Notes under the pieces: generated by a model
Told to the model about the DNA's origin: nothing
The model's input: only the letters and a program-made list of their open reading frames with translations
Databases searched by the model: none
Program-made: the position numbers and the translations under genes
Shown here: in pieces, positions 44,560-55,930 of the stretch
How positions within the stretch are numbered: position 1 is the stretch's first letter
Layout of the letters: every line of letters begins with the position of its first letter
Source of the DNA: Amaurobius ferox
Lineage: Eukaryota > Arthropoda > Arachnida > Araneae > Amaurobiidae
DNA: 64,000 nt
Direction: 5' to 3'
NCBI GenBank assembly: GCA_951213105.1
Contig: OX578146.1
Span: forward strand, 57,624,569 to 57,688,568

Positions 44560-45300
44560 CAGGGTGATTCAGAAATAATCATATCATTTCAAAATATTGT
44601 CTTTTTAAAACTTATACACACAGCGTGACAATTAATACATGAATTTATAGTAAAAGTGTCCAATTAGATTTACAAATGTTCTATATGCTTTCCTTTAGTT
44701 ACATACGCAATGTCAAGACAATATGGAAGTTCTTGCCAAACACGCATCCTCATATCCATTATAATTATCTACAAAGTGGCAGAAATACCACGTTGGAGAC
44801 ACTTACAATGAGTAATTTGAGTTTATGAAGGCGCGTGGGCGGAGGTGGCACAAAGACATAATATTTTACATATCCCCAAATGAAACAACTTGAATGGCGT
44901 AAGATCCGGAGACCCAGGAGGCCAGCTATGTAACACAGTCATCGGTTCCACTGCGACCAATCCAAAGCTGAAGTAGCTCTTCGTTAAGGACACACCGAAC
45001 CTCCATATGGCTTAGCGGAGGCGCCTTGTCTTGCTGTAAAATGAAGTAGCTGGGTGTTTTCTTCAACTGGGGTAATAACCATATATGTAACGTATCCAAC
45101 TGGGGTAATAGCCATATATGTAACGTATCCAACTGGGGTAATAGCCATATATGTAACGTAGTTATAGCCATATATGTAACGTATCCAAATAGAAGAATCC
45201 AGTCACTGGTTTTTCAACAAAAAGAACGGCCGTTGATTTACAGCCCGACTCACCATGTATTATTTAACTTTAACCAGTCTACAGTGCCTAGAAGTAATTC
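44560..45300 (-). pseudogene. Mariner-like (DDE_3-type) transposase relic
   Basis: Minus-strand pieces in order are TYPE NGRSF...VTG, LHIWLLPQL repeats, FILQQDKAPPLSHMEVRCVL, LLQLWIGRSGTDD, then degraded VFVPPPP-like sequence. The QQD-x-APP-H motif carries the second catalytic Asp, and WIGR-G is typical of this transposase group. The plus-strand left end is CAGGGTGATTCAGAAATAAT at 44560, the usual kind of terminal repeat for such elements. The first part of the protein and the other terminal repeat are not seen. Confidence 0.7.
45068..45190 (-). repeat. 33-bp in-frame tandem repeat inside the transposase relic
   Basis: The unit encoding DTLHIWLLPQL (11 residues, 33 bp) is present three times in perfect frame, with a partial fourth (MAITTLHIWLLPQL). 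The ancestral protein would have one. Confidence 0.93.
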
Positions 45301-45670
45301 TCTAAAACTTTATTCTCTATAGAGTTATTCTCTAAAACCGGGTACATTTATTTTGTTGGGCTCAGGACGGGCTAGCCCGATAAGATTTTAAATCCAAAGA
45401 GTTAATATGTAAGGCAAGGACATGCCAAACTTGGAATTTTTATAAACATCTGTTCTCGAGTTTACCGCTAAATCAGGTGAATTTCTAACGCAAGACCAGG
45501 ACGGGCCAGCCCGATAGGTTCAAGATTGAAAGAATTAAAATATACTCCAAAAGAAATGGATATATTAAATTTAGATTTCCTACTTGCTATGATTTTCGAG
45601 TTATTCTCAAAAAACGGATAGAGTCCTATGGCGGGCCCAGGACGGGCTACACCGATAAGCTTCATAATCG
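45300..45670. repeat. Tandem repeat of 134-141 bp with CAGGACGGGCTAGCCCGATA core
   Basis: The core CAGGACGGGCYASCCCGATA starts at 45363, 45497 and 45638. TTCTCGAGTTTAC / TTTTCGAGTTATTCTC precedes the second and third. The palindrome GGGCTAGCCC is part of the core. Confidence 0.9.
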
Positions 45671-46097
45671 AAATAACTGAAACTTACCACAAGAGAAAAT
45701 CTCATTCCGAATTTCGCATTACTGTGATGAATGATCCTGATTATTTTGGACCTCAAAGTTTTGAACAAACACTAGGTCAAGTTAAATAAAGGTTTAAAAA
45801 TACAAATATATACTTTGCTCAATCTTTCTGAAAATCAAATGCCTTTTTGTAGATACAACTTGAAATAATCACATCAAATTTGACACACATTCTTCAGTTA
45901 TTTACAAAGATATCGGTCATTTCATTTGCATTAAATTCCTTTTTGTTTCAATGTTAAGGCCTTAGCTTTTGATCTCTTACCCGAGACCAGCGCCATCTGA
46001 CGGTAGCGGCTTTTAGGAAACCCGTTTTTCACCTCGGTCGGCACACTATCTCTTCTAGGTACTGTAACCAGTCACACGATAGGTAATTTTTAAAATT
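45671..46097. other. Spacer leading into a hAT element
   Basis: AT-rich until about 45960. From 45980 the sequence becomes CpG-containing (GACCAGCGCCATCTGACGGTAGCGGC), probably the 5' end of the hAT element, though I cannot pick its terminal repeat or 8-bp duplication. Confidence 0.45.
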
Positions 46098-46109
46098 TGC
46101 GCATGCGCA
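46098..46109 (+). promoter_or_regulatory. Perfect NRF-1-type palindrome upstream of the hAT relic
   Basis: TGCGCATGCGCA is a perfect 12-bp match to the consensus for the NRF-1/Ewg transcription factor. It stands in a CpG-rich stretch about 350 bp upstream of the transposase ATG. GATAAAG|GTAACT (donor, 46252) and TTTTCATAG (acceptor, ends 46390) suggest an intron in the 5' untranslated region. Promoter role is inferred from position. Confidence 0.4.
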
Positions 46110-46447
46110 CAGCAAAGTAATTGTGGTTCCAAGCGTGTCACGTGGGCCGGCCAGGGAGAACCGTTATCATTCACTTGTCAATGCGTACGCCATCCGCATG
46201 GCGTTACATTGCGTTGTATTCTTTGGTGTGTTTTAATTGTTGGCGATAAAGGTAACTAACTGTTATTTAATGTATTTTCGCCAAGCTTGTAAGCATATAT
46301 TGCCTATCTACTTACTATAATCGGTTAGTAATAATGTTAACAAATTTTAAAATTTCGTCTATTTGTCCTATGAGTATTTTGTTTTCATAGGTGTAGTTGC
46401 TACAATTAATTATCACCCCTTGGAAAAGGTAAAAAATTAATTCTATA

Positions 46448-47940
46448 ATGGATAAAGCAGGGCCAAGTAGGAAACGCAAAGTTCAGAATGAAAAACGGTA
46501 GTTTCTGGATAACTGAACCGAAAAATATTGTTTTATGCAGACGTTTAAAAATATCATGTGCCTGATTTGCAAAAGTTCTGTAGCCTGTCCCAAAGGAATG
46601 CAATCTAAGGAGGCACTATGAAAGTCTGCATTCTCCATTTTCAAAACTATCAGAAGAACTAAATAATAACAAACAAAATATTCTATTTTTGAAAAGATAA
46701 TTGACAGGTCAGCAAGTGATGTTTACAAAACTTATTCAAGATTCGGAAATAGCAACAGAAATAAGTTTTGAAATGTTTCGCCTTAAGGAAGTGCGAACCA
46801 TTTACAGAAGGAGATTTCGTTAAGGATTTCCTTGAGATAGCTACTAAAAACATTTGTCCGGAATCAGCCAAAATTTTTGACAAAATTCAGTTAAGCAGCA
46901 TGACTGTGCAAATAAGAATTACTGCAATGTCAGAAAATGTAAAGGACCAAAATAACATCCTATTTAAAGACATTTGCCGACTTATTATTGGCTGTTGATG
47001 AATCAACTGACAGTACTTCCACAGCCAAATTGTTAATATTTGCACGTGGAATTGCTCACGAGTTTGAGGTGAGTGAGGAGCTAATTGGAATGAGTTCATT
47101 GTCAGATCAAACGAAAGGTAGTGACATGTTCACAGGGCTTTTGGAACAGTGTTCCAAAATATATTTAGATCTGACAAAATTATCAGGTATCACGACTGGC
47201 AGAGCTCCTTCCATGATACGAGCTATATCTGGATTGGTAACATTATTGGAACAGCATTTAGGACGGCACGACGATGAGTTGACACAATTCCACTGTAATA
47301 CACCAGGAGAGCCAGTGCCCTAAGAAACTTGGATTTGAGCATGTCATGAAAGTTGTGGTTTCAACAACTAATTTTATAAAATCTCGTGACCTTAATCACC
47401 AACAGTTTAAAACGTTTCTTGAAGACATTGAAAGTGAATATGGTGACTTAATTTTGTACACATAAGTGAGATTTGCTAAATCGCGGTCAAACATTGGAGC
47501 GTTTCTTAAATTTAATTGATGAAACTGAAATTTTCATGACTGAAAACAACAAAAACGTCACTGATATAAAAAGTCCAGATTGGTTATGTGACTTAGCTTT
47601 TCTGGTTGACATTATTAATCATTTAAATACGTTAAATACGCGACTTCAAGGCAAATATCAATTGGTTACTCAACTTTACTCTCACATTTTGTCTTTTCAG
47701 TGCAAGTTAAATCTATTTCAAACCCAACTAAAGTCAGGGAATTACGTCCATTTTCAAAATTACAAGAAACTTTCTGAAAAGTTCAATGTCAATTTCAAAA
47801 GTGTTTATGTTGAAAAGATTGATAACTTGATATCAGCCTTCAAGGATCGTTTTCCTGACTTTCAAAAAGTAAAACCCTTGCTAGATTTATTTAGCAACCA
47901 TTTTTCAATTTTGTCCGACAATGCAGCAAATAGATGGTAA
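46448..47940 (+). pseudogene. hAT transposase relic of the GTF2IRD2/ZBED-like group
   Basis: The start MDKAGPSRKRKVQNEKR at 46448 leads into a BED-type zinc finger, CLICKSSVACPKE followed by LRRHYESLH (Cys-x2-Cys ... His-x4-His, with a frame change). KCEPFTEGDFVKDFLEIATK (46780 on) and AVDESTDSTSTAKLLIFARG (46989 on, the first catalytic Asp region of hAT transposases) follow. Then come SGITTGRAPSM, and LNRGQTLERFLNLIDE...WLCDLAFLVDIINHLNTLN (47473 on). Several stops and frame changes interrupt it. It ends at 47940 after SILSDNAANRW, before the C-terminal dimerisation region, so it is also truncated. Confidence 0.87.
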
Positions 47941-48229
47941 AAGTTAAAAAAACGAATGGTTACGAATGATTTTGTCATGTTTGTGACACATACAATATAA
48001 CTTTTCAAATGTGGATTGTTCTTATAAGAATCTAATAGAAGTATTATAATGTTTAAAAAAATTGGTTTTCCTGTTTTAAATAGATATGTAGATGTCCCCC
48101 ATATTTATTTTCGAAGAAAGTTAACTATACACACTTGCAGTTCAGGTAAAATAGAATAGGTGAGGAATTTTAATTATCGATGCCTCAGCGAATTTTTCAG
48201 GAAAAGGTGCCAGGTAAATTTCTATCATT
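47941..48229. other. No gene recognised
   Basis: Short AT-rich stretch between the hAT relic and the satellite array. Confidence 0.5.
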
Positions 48230-48833
48230 CTAATTAGGCACGGCGTAAATTTTACTATTTGGTGATTTTCATTTGATGGGGGGAAATAAAACTTTGAACT
48301 TTTCTAAAATTATATTTTCCGGTGGGTCCGACTATCATTGCTAAATTATCTGCTGTTTGCTCATTATTTATCACATTTCACCTTACTTCTATAACCAACC
48401 ACTGGTCTTATATTTTTCATGAAATGTTGATTATTCTGATTATTCTTTTATAAAATTATAATTTCCCGTGGGTCCAACTATCAAGGATAAATTCTCCGCT
48501 GTTTGCTCATTATTTTTCACATTTCACTTTAAAGAGTTTTCACAATTTCACTTTCACACTTCACATTAATATCACCCAAATTAAATTCTATAATCAACCG
48601 TTGGTGTTATGTTCTTCATGAAATGTTGACCATGTTGATCATTCTTCATGAAATGTTGATCATTCTAATCATTCTCTTATAAAATTATAATTTCCCGTTG
48701 GTCAAACTATCAGTGCGAAATTCCTCGATGTTTGCTTATTAATTTTCACATTTCACCTTACTTTGATAACCAACCTTTGATCTTATATTCTTTATAAAAT
48801 GTCTATCATTCTGATCATTCTTTTATGAAATTA
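48230..48833 (+). repeat. Satellite array of about 147-bp units, left block
   Basis: Units start with CGTGGGTCCRACTATCA at about 48321, 48467 and 48694 and run through CTGTTTGCTCATTATTT, CACATTTCACCTTACTT, AACCAACC and CATGAAATGTTGATTATTCT to AAAATTATAATTTCC. The second unit is about 80 bp longer because of internal duplications (TTCATGAAATGTTGA repeated). About 90 bp of leader (48230-48320) precede the first unit, and the same leader plus one unit is found at 59410-59640. Confidence 0.93.
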
Positions 48834-50186
48834 CTAGCAGCGATTACCCGGCGTTGCTCGGGATTTACGACGCAAAACTCTGATAAAAATTACAGCGGAA
48901 CATACAAGGTCGTGAATCTTATTGTGTTTTCACTGTGGAAGAAATAAATTCATTGCATTACGTAAGAAAAAAAATCATTGCATAATATAAGTCATAGCTT
49001 CTTCCGGCACGCCCTTCGCAGCTAGGCCCTCAGGGCAGCGTCTCGTAATGTGATTATTAGGCGCCCACAATAGATGTACAGTCAATATGTATAGTTTGAA
49101 AGAAAAACTAAAATGACTCTTAAACGCTAGGCAAAAATGCAAATGTTAACAAATTAAATGACATTATCCTAATTTGTTAGGTTTTACCGCAATGCTTGTT
49201 TGTAAACCACATTTTTTGATTTTCCTCCGGGAGTTAAAATATTCAAATTTTGTGAAGTTCCTACTCTTAAGCATGCCACGTACAATTGGCCATGAGAGAA
49301 GCAAGAACTTTCTAAATTCACACCTGCAAACATAAGGGTTTGTCCTTGAGCTTTGTTGATGGTCATGGCAAATGCCAGTCTAACTGGGAACTTTACTCGT
49401 TTGAAGCTAAATGGTACATCGGTTGGTATCAACGGCATGCGAGGTATGGATACGTCCTCTCTTTTTGCCTTTCCCGTTAATACCGTGGTTTCTATGATAT
49501 TTGGTAAAATATTTTTGAGACAGAGCCGTGTTCCATTGCATAGTTTTGGTGGGTCCAGATTCCGCAGAAACATTATTGGTGATCCTTTCTTTAACTTCAA
49601 GATATGAGAAGGCATTCCAGGTGGCTCAAGGTAGTTCAGAAATTCCAGCCGGTAATTAACGGCATCATCGGTGTCCACTGCAGAGCCAAATGACTTGTCC
49701 CGATATAAAGTGCTGATAATTAAATAACCATTCATCCTCACAAAATGCTGATAATTAAATAGCCATTTTGATTTCTCAATACTTTTAGTTGTTGAGTAAG
49801 CAGGTGAAAAATAAACCATAGTGATATAATTTCCATTTAAATTCATATTTAAAACCAGCGATTTTCAAAAGTGACTAATACGTTCAATAAACTCTCACAA
49901 AACTCAGAGATTTAATTGACTTTCACTTTTAAACCAACGATGTCCATCCTTTTTCGTTGGGAATCATGGAATTAGAGAATAGAACTCCTAGGAAAAAGTT
50001 TTGTTTTCCATTAATATCTCGACAACTCCTAGTCTCAGAAACTCGAAACTTGGACTAAATTTATAGAGGGATATTTCAAAGTTACCCATAAAATTTCATT
50101 AAATTCGGTGCAGCTGTTCTCCTGTGATGATGAAACAAACGAAAGTTTCATTTTTCACTAATATCTCGAGAACGCCTGGTTCTAGA
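48834..50186 (-). mobile_element. Helitron, internally deleted, both ends exact (1353 bp)
   Basis: On the minus strand the element starts TCTAGAACCAGGCG (5' TC) and ends CGCTGCTAG (3' CTAG). A small stem (CCCG...CGGG, in CCCGAGCAACGCCGGG) lies just upstream of the end. It is inserted between A and T. Joining the host bases either side restores the uninterrupted satellite unit AAATTATAATTTCMCGTGGG, so no target duplication was made. All are Helitron hallmarks. The Rep domain and most of the helicase are missing. Confidence 0.96.
49184..49846 (-). pseudogene. Helitron Pif1-like helicase, C-terminal fragment
   Basis: A 220-codon open frame. From about residue 60 it follows Helitron helicases: DTDDAVNYRLEFLNYLEPPG, then GSPIMFLRNLDPPKLCNGTR, ILPNIIETTVLTGKAKREDV, FPVRLAFAMTINKAQGQTL (helicase motif V region) and SHGQLYVACLRVGTSQNL (motif VI region). 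The usual Ser of ACSRVG is Leu here. The first 55 residues are not helicase-like and include a 33-bp tandem duplication (ADNYLI-type stretch at 49720-49765). Walker A and B, HUH Rep and the zinc finger are absent, so the ORF is a fragment although uninterrupted. Confidence 0.9.
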
Positions 50187-50490
50187 TAATTTCACGTGGG
50201 TCCAACTATCATTGCTAACTTCTCAGCTGTTTGCTCATTATTTGTCACATTTCACCTTACTTTCATAACCAACTGTTGGTCTTACATTCTTCATGAAATG
50301 TTGATTATTCTGATCATTCTTTTCTAAAATTATAAATTCCCGTGGGTCCAACTATCATTGCTAAATTCTTATCTGTTTGCTCATTATTTTATATATTTCA
50401 CATTACTTCTATGACCAACCTTATATTCATATATTCTTCATGAAATATTGACCAGCTTGAACATTTCTCATGAAACACCCGGCATGGAAT
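50187..50490 (+). repeat. Satellite array of about 147-bp units, right block
   Basis: Continuation of the array after the Helitron: units at about 50193 and 50340, the last decaying after CATGAAACACCCGGC. Confidence 0.92.
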
Positions 50491-51294
50491 GGATATATGC
50501 ATTGTACAGTCTAACGTATACAATCGGACACATATACAATATAGAACCTACAAGGTAAGAAATCCTTAAAGTATATTATCATAGAAACAAGTAAATCAGC
50601 GAAATCATCATAAACCAACTCAACACTTTATTAACCAAACTTTAAATCAACTGAATTATAAAAACATAACAAAATGCAATACATTTTGTACTTTCTATGA
50701 ATAATTTATCACAGTTTTCAGGAACGCATAAACAATGAAATATCCATCACAGTCATCAAATTAACACATACAAAAAAACACCAAATATATATTACCAAAC
50801 ATAAACCCTGAAAATGAATATAAATTGAAATTGACTGTTTTAGAAAAAATACCGACATTTGCTTTGTGAAATAACTCATTTTTCTTTAAATGTCAAAATG
50901 TTCTAAAATATACAGTAAAATATACCAAATTATGCAGTGAAAGTTTAAGACAGTGTCTAGCAGTGACTATGCAAAGAAACGAAATATATTTCTTTTATAA
51001 TTCTTTTTTTATGTGAAACATCTTAGGGCGCTGAATATGAAGTAAATCATGAAAGAAATGTGACAAAAATGAAACCGAAGTACGCAGAGAAATTGACAGC
51101 ACAGTGTTACTAATACCTAACAGAAATGACCTTGGCTTGAATTTGGATAAATATTGAAAACTTGGGCGAGTTCTAGGAACTTCTCTAATTTTGAAAATTG
51201 GGAAAGAATTTCACGAGTAATGTGTTTTTTACAGAATTTTCCAAGAGGGTTTTAATTTATTTTTAACGGTCATTGAAAGAGGGTTTTTACTAAG
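50491..51294. other. No gene recognised
   Basis: AT-rich. No motif or repeat seen. Confidence 0.5.
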
Positions 51295-51475
51295 AGGGGG
51301 CGTGACAGCTCAGTGGTTAGAACACGAGGATTGCACTCGGAGAATCCGAGTTCGATTTTCGGCTCTTCCCAAACTGTCTCGGCATTCATCCACTGTTATA
51401 TATGTAGGTCTGAAAGTATAGGTCTGAAGAAATGTAGTCCGTCCTTCTGAGAGGTTGATGAAGAGCATTCAGTGT
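51295..51475 (+). mobile_element. tRNA-derived SINE, family A-like, 3'-decayed
   Basis: GGGGGCGTGACAGCTCAGTG with GTGGTTAGAACACGAGG (A box) and ATCCGAGTTCGATTTTCGG (B box, about 51345) leads into CCCAAACTGTCTCGGCATTC, TATATATGTAGGTCTG and GTCCGTCCTTCTGAGAGGTTG, which are family A body landmarks. The rest of the body is not recognisable. Confidence 0.78.
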
Positions 51476-52379
51476 ATCTTCGAACATACAGAGTATAAAC
51501 AGAAGATAACGCGCTCAACGTAATATACATTCTATTTCACTTTATGTTTAGAATGTTTCAATTAAATACACTGAAGAAATTTAAATGTATTTCTTTATGT
51601 AAAACAAATTACAATTTTGTAAGTGTATTTTTAATGTTATATAAATTAAGTTTTGTAATTGTACTTTTTATATTTTATAAATAAAGTTTATTTATCATAT
51701 TCGATACAGTAGATCCACAGAAACCGACGCAGGCTAATCAGAAAATTCAGAGTCGCTCTTCAGGGCCAGACGCCGGTTGAACAGAAAGTTCGGTCTGAGT
51801 CTGGTCTTAAAGAAAGTTCAAAATATAAAAAAGAAGATGCAACATAAAAATAGAAAGCAGTAAATATTTATTGTGTAAAAAAGAAGATAAATTTAGTTAT
51901 TTATAAAAAAATGCTCCTGGTTTAGCAATCTTGAATATTGTTTTTTTTGTTTTTTTTTTTTAAATAGTAATATGAAATGTCAGGAAATGACTGACAGGTA
52001 GTTTTAATTTTCAAAAACGTATACCAGACCATATTTATGAAACTAAAAGTGTCCTTATATGTATCTGAGCTGTTTCAAACTTGAAATACGGCGTGTATAA
52101 ACATATTATGCAAACACAATCGATTTCTTTTATTTAGTTTTGATAAATATGTTACAGTGTTCTGTATTCGTAGAATTCAGAGGATTCAGTGTGAGTGAGA
52201 TGAAATAGAAATTATAAGAAATTATTAATATAAAAATGTTATAGAAATATATATTTTATGTCATATTTTATTTAAAAAATATCGGCTGTGGCTTCAGTCC
52301 GATGGAGCCGAAATAGTTTTGCGATAATAACATTTTGTAAAATAAAAGTTTTATAAATGTATACTATTTTTTCGGACTC
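51476..52379. other. No gene recognised
   Basis: AT-rich. A short less AT-rich stretch at 51710-51830 (AAACCGACGCAGGC... to GGTCTGAGTCTGGTC) may belong to an unrecognised repeat. Confidence 0.45.
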
Positions 52380-53930
52380 ATTTGTTTGGTTTATACAATT
52401 TAACAGCTAAATTTGTAATGCTAGCTAGCTCTTTCAGTTTTCGTCCCAATTTCATCCCGGAACTCCGACAATAGACTTAACCTCAAGATAAACAATTATT
52501 TTATTAACTTGCTTTGCAATATATTTGACGAGATTTTACTATCACGTTAATCTATAAACTTATAAGTACGTATTTATGTGCCTGATAGCACATAAATACG
52601 TACTTGAATACATATATTTCCATCTATTCTAGTAAAATCTCAGCAACCATTAAACATCTTTAGAATACCGAACTTCATTTAGCTTCATAATATTTTTTTA
52701 AACTGAACAAAATATCTGGAACTTCTGCATCAATATTTCCCCAAGGAGAGCAAGTAAACAGATTAACTGCTACAATCGTTCGTGACATTTTCATAACCAT
52801 TGGAAAATCCAGGTGAAAATACTAAAATATTGAAATTATAGCCACATTACTTTGAAAAACTATAGTTCGAAAACTACGAGTTAGATACAAAATCCAATTG
52901 TATACACTTGAGGATTTATAAAGAGCTACAATTTCTTGCTCATTGTTTATAGTTTCAGTTTCACTTTCAGTTCTTAAGATATTAGCATTATGAACATGAA
53001 AAACCGAAACTTTTCAATTTTCTTCAACTTGATAATGCAATTACTCGAAAACTATAACAGCTTTCTTCAAAAATAAATAAAGTTTTAGGAACTAAATTTT
53101 CTCATTCTTCTTTTTGTGCTTACTACTTATATTTACCTTTTATAGTTTCGAAGATATTTCGAGTGAAAATAAGAGAAATGTAAGAAGACTGGCTTCGTAC
53201 AGATATTAAATTATATTTCAAATAAAATGAGATCGATCCAAGATCCGATTATATACTCAAATTCTTGCATTTACTTCATATCTAGCAACAATTTTAGTTT
53301 TTGAGATATAAGCATTAAAATCTTGAGAAACGAAAATTTTCTATTTTCTTCAACTTGGCAAAAAATTTACTCGAAAACTATAAGAGCTGTTTTAAAAATA
53401 AATATAAATTTACAAACTAAACTTTCTCATACATATTTTTGTCGTCTACTATTTAACTATATATATATATATATATATATATTTATAATTTCGAAGATAA
53501 TTGGAGTAAAAGTAAGTGATATGAAAGAAAAAAAAAGAAACTTGTTCTGATACTTATGATGGAAAAAGAAAAATATCTGGATCCAAATTCCAATTATATA
53601 CAGTTAAAAGGTTTTCATCAAGGTCAAGAGCTACACATTCTTGATTGTTAGAGCTTTTGAGATAAAAGAATTAAAACTTAAGCCACGGAAAAATTTCAAT
53701 TTTCTTTAACTTAACAAGACAACTTGAATAGCTTAACTAACATAACTTTTTTCAACTTCAACAATAAGAGTTTTTTAAAAATTAAATATAGATTTAGATA
53801 CTAAATTTCCTAATGCATATTTTTGTCATTTACTATTTATATCTGTCTTTTATAGTTTTAAAGATATTTGAGTAAAAGTGCGAAAAATGAAAAAAAACAG
53901 TTAAACAAGAGAAAAAAAATATGCCATTAA
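52380..53930 (+). repeat. R2-family repeat with three internal tandem units of about 330 bp
   Basis: The first 600 bp match the reverse complement of 19.0-19.64 kb. From 52960 three units follow, marked by GAGATATAAGCATTAAAA-type blocks at about 52978, 53301 and 53650. Each continues with TTTTCTTCAACTTGG, a TACTATTTATATCT block and TATAGTTTCGAAGATATTTC. A (TA)11 tract lies at 53460-53482. No protein is recognised; the family could be the non-coding part of a larger element. Confidence 0.8.
52564..52605. repeat. Perfect 18-bp hairpin unique to this R2 copy
   Basis: AAGTACGTATTTATGTGC and its exact reverse complement flank a 6-base loop (CTGATA). The R2 copy at 19.36 kb has only one arm, AAGTACGTATTTATGTGC at 19357-19374, followed by unrelated sequence. 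So the second arm is an insertion in this copy. Confidence 0.97.
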
Positions 53931-54587
53931 TTATGTTTCAATAAGTTTAAACGCTTGCAGTCGTGTTGTTAAAAATTGTATTTTGATTCACAGTAAAAGC
54001 GATATTTAAAAGAAATTAAGCGATTTTCTTTAGTTCAATTATTAAATTATTATATAATATCATGACTTATATAATTCATAATTAGTAGTCCTTATCCAAA
54101 ATATATAAAAGCACTTACATATTTCTACGAATTTTTCCCGTATCACAAAATTAAATACACCTCTCTATCTTTGAAAATGTTTATATATTTTTTGCTCTTG
54201 AATATTTTCCACTTAAGATTAAAGCGTTGACAAGACAAAAATAAACAAGCTAATGAATTTCTTATCGCCTTTTGATTAAAAATTATCTTTAACGCTTGAT
54301 TATATAACATGGCCAATTTATTTTATATATCAAAAGATTAGGGGAAAATGCACTTTCACTTTCAGCGCCTACCGTAATTTTGTTCTGCTGTAAACTTAAC
54401 AACTTTCAAATCACACGTTGCTGAAAAAATATAGATCTTAGCATTCTGGTTTTTTTATTAATCGCTAATTGAAACAAATTTTAAACGAATGGATTATGTA
54501 AACACATTGTTTTATCACCGATTAAATATTGAAAATATTTTATTAAAATTTTAAATTTGTCATATAAATACCTTGATGTATATATAT
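53931..54587. other. No gene recognised
   Basis: AT-rich, stop-dense sequence. Confidence 0.5.
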
Positions 54588-55182
54588 GTTTATCTATCTA
54601 TCTCTGAGTACCGCTTGGTGAAATTTTGGTGTCAAAATTGGCGAAATATCGCCAACTTGGCGAAATGATTTTAAATGATGCCACATTGACGAAAATGTCG
54701 GTAAATTATAAAAATTTCGCCCAACTGATAAAAATGGACAAAATATAAGAATCTACTATAAGAATAACCTATTTCTCTGTGGTGTAAAGCTTGACGAAAT
54801 TCTGGATAAGAATTTTGGCGGCATATCCCCAACTTGGCGAGTCTTTTTTAATGCTGCTGCTAAATTGACGAAAATCTCGCCAAATTGATAAAATTGACGC
54901 TAAATCAATGAAAATGACGACTAATTGATGAAAATTCAATATCGTGGAAATAACATAACGAACGACTAAACGAATAAACCGTTTTTCCACCCATCCGTAA
55001 TACTTGGCGAAAAATTCGGCGGGATGTCCCAAACTTGGAGACTTTTTTATATATTGCCAAATTGACGAAAATGTCGCCAAATTGATAAAAATGTCACCAA
55101 ATTGATAAAAATAACTCTAAATGAGAGGCAATGTTTTGCAAATTTTTAATTCCGTCATATGACGGGTATACCTTCTAGAAAT
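54588..55182 (-). repeat. TTGGCGA-rich interspersed element (family G), copy 2
   Basis: Reverse-oriented counterpart of 1771-2400, with the same order of units, the CATATGACGGGTATACCTTCTAG end at the right and a TATCTATCTATCT tail at the left. Confidence 0.82.
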
Positions 55183-55584
55183 TTTATAATATAATAATAT
55201 AAAATTAAATAAAGCAATTGATAATACAAGATTGGTGAGCTGTGTTTTTATATTTTTTATTTCCATTAAATGCATAATATATGTTATGAATTACGATAAG
55301 CTTAAATATCCGACTCTTCGATTTTGATCGTATATACGTTTTGAGTACCCCTGAATACGGATCAGCATTTTTTAAATGATGTGTATGTGTTTGAGAGAAC
55401 AAAGTATCTCTAGCAAACTGAAAAAAATAAAAGGAAATTTTGAATAAAAAACTTTTCATTAAAATAAATAAAATTTATATATAAAATGCAGCAAAATTTG
55501 ACGAGCGATATTCTCCTGAAAGGTATACAAGACTTACATTGCGCTTCATAGATAGGGAACTTTTACTGTGGACAATACAATCCG
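55183..55584 (-). other. No gene; possible very old family H remnant
   Basis: CGACTCTTCGATTTTGATCG followed by CGTTTTGAGTACCCCTGAATACG and ATTTTTTAAATGATGTGTATGTG resembles the order seen in the third H subfamily at 31.15-31.23 kb. Termini are not seen. Confidence 0.35.
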
Positions 55585-55680
55585 AATTGCACTGGATCAC
55601 GACTGGGTTATATTAGACTGGATCTTGATTGGACTGGATTAGATTAGACTCGATCTCGATTGGATTGGGTTGGATTGTTC
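55585..55680. repeat. Low-complexity GATTGGATTAGACTGGATCT array
   Basis: Variants of a 10-12 bp motif (GATTGGATTGG, TAGACTGGATC, TAGACTCGATC) repeat irregularly for about 95 bp. Confidence 0.8.
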
Positions 55681-55689
55681 CAGGATTCT

Positions 55690-55930
55690 ACATATTGCTT
55701 ATCCCATATGCAAGAGAGAGGTACTTGGGATGGGAACTACACTGTCGAAAATATGCACTCAGTTGCCCTGTAGACATCAGAAATTGAATTCTTTTGTAGG
55801 AAGCTGAAAAAGGATTTAATAAGAAAATTGTAAGTAACCTTGTGCCCCAACCAAGAATCAAACCACGCATCTTAGTACTGGCTAGCCGCTTCTCTATCGT
55901 TGAATTACTGGGATGGATTAGCAAGCTCTT
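55690..55930 (-). mobile_element. tRNA-derived SINE, family B
   Basis: On the minus strand AATTCAACGATAGAGAAGCGG (A-box side), CTAGCCAGTACTAAG, then GTGGTTTGATTCTTGGTTGG (B-box side) and body with CTACAGGGCAACTGAGTGCA. Same head as the family B copy at 6.6 kb. Confidence 0.7.

Noticed and set aside
46683..46883. Minus-strand frame in the hAT region
   Set aside because: Shadow of the hAT transposase pseudogene.
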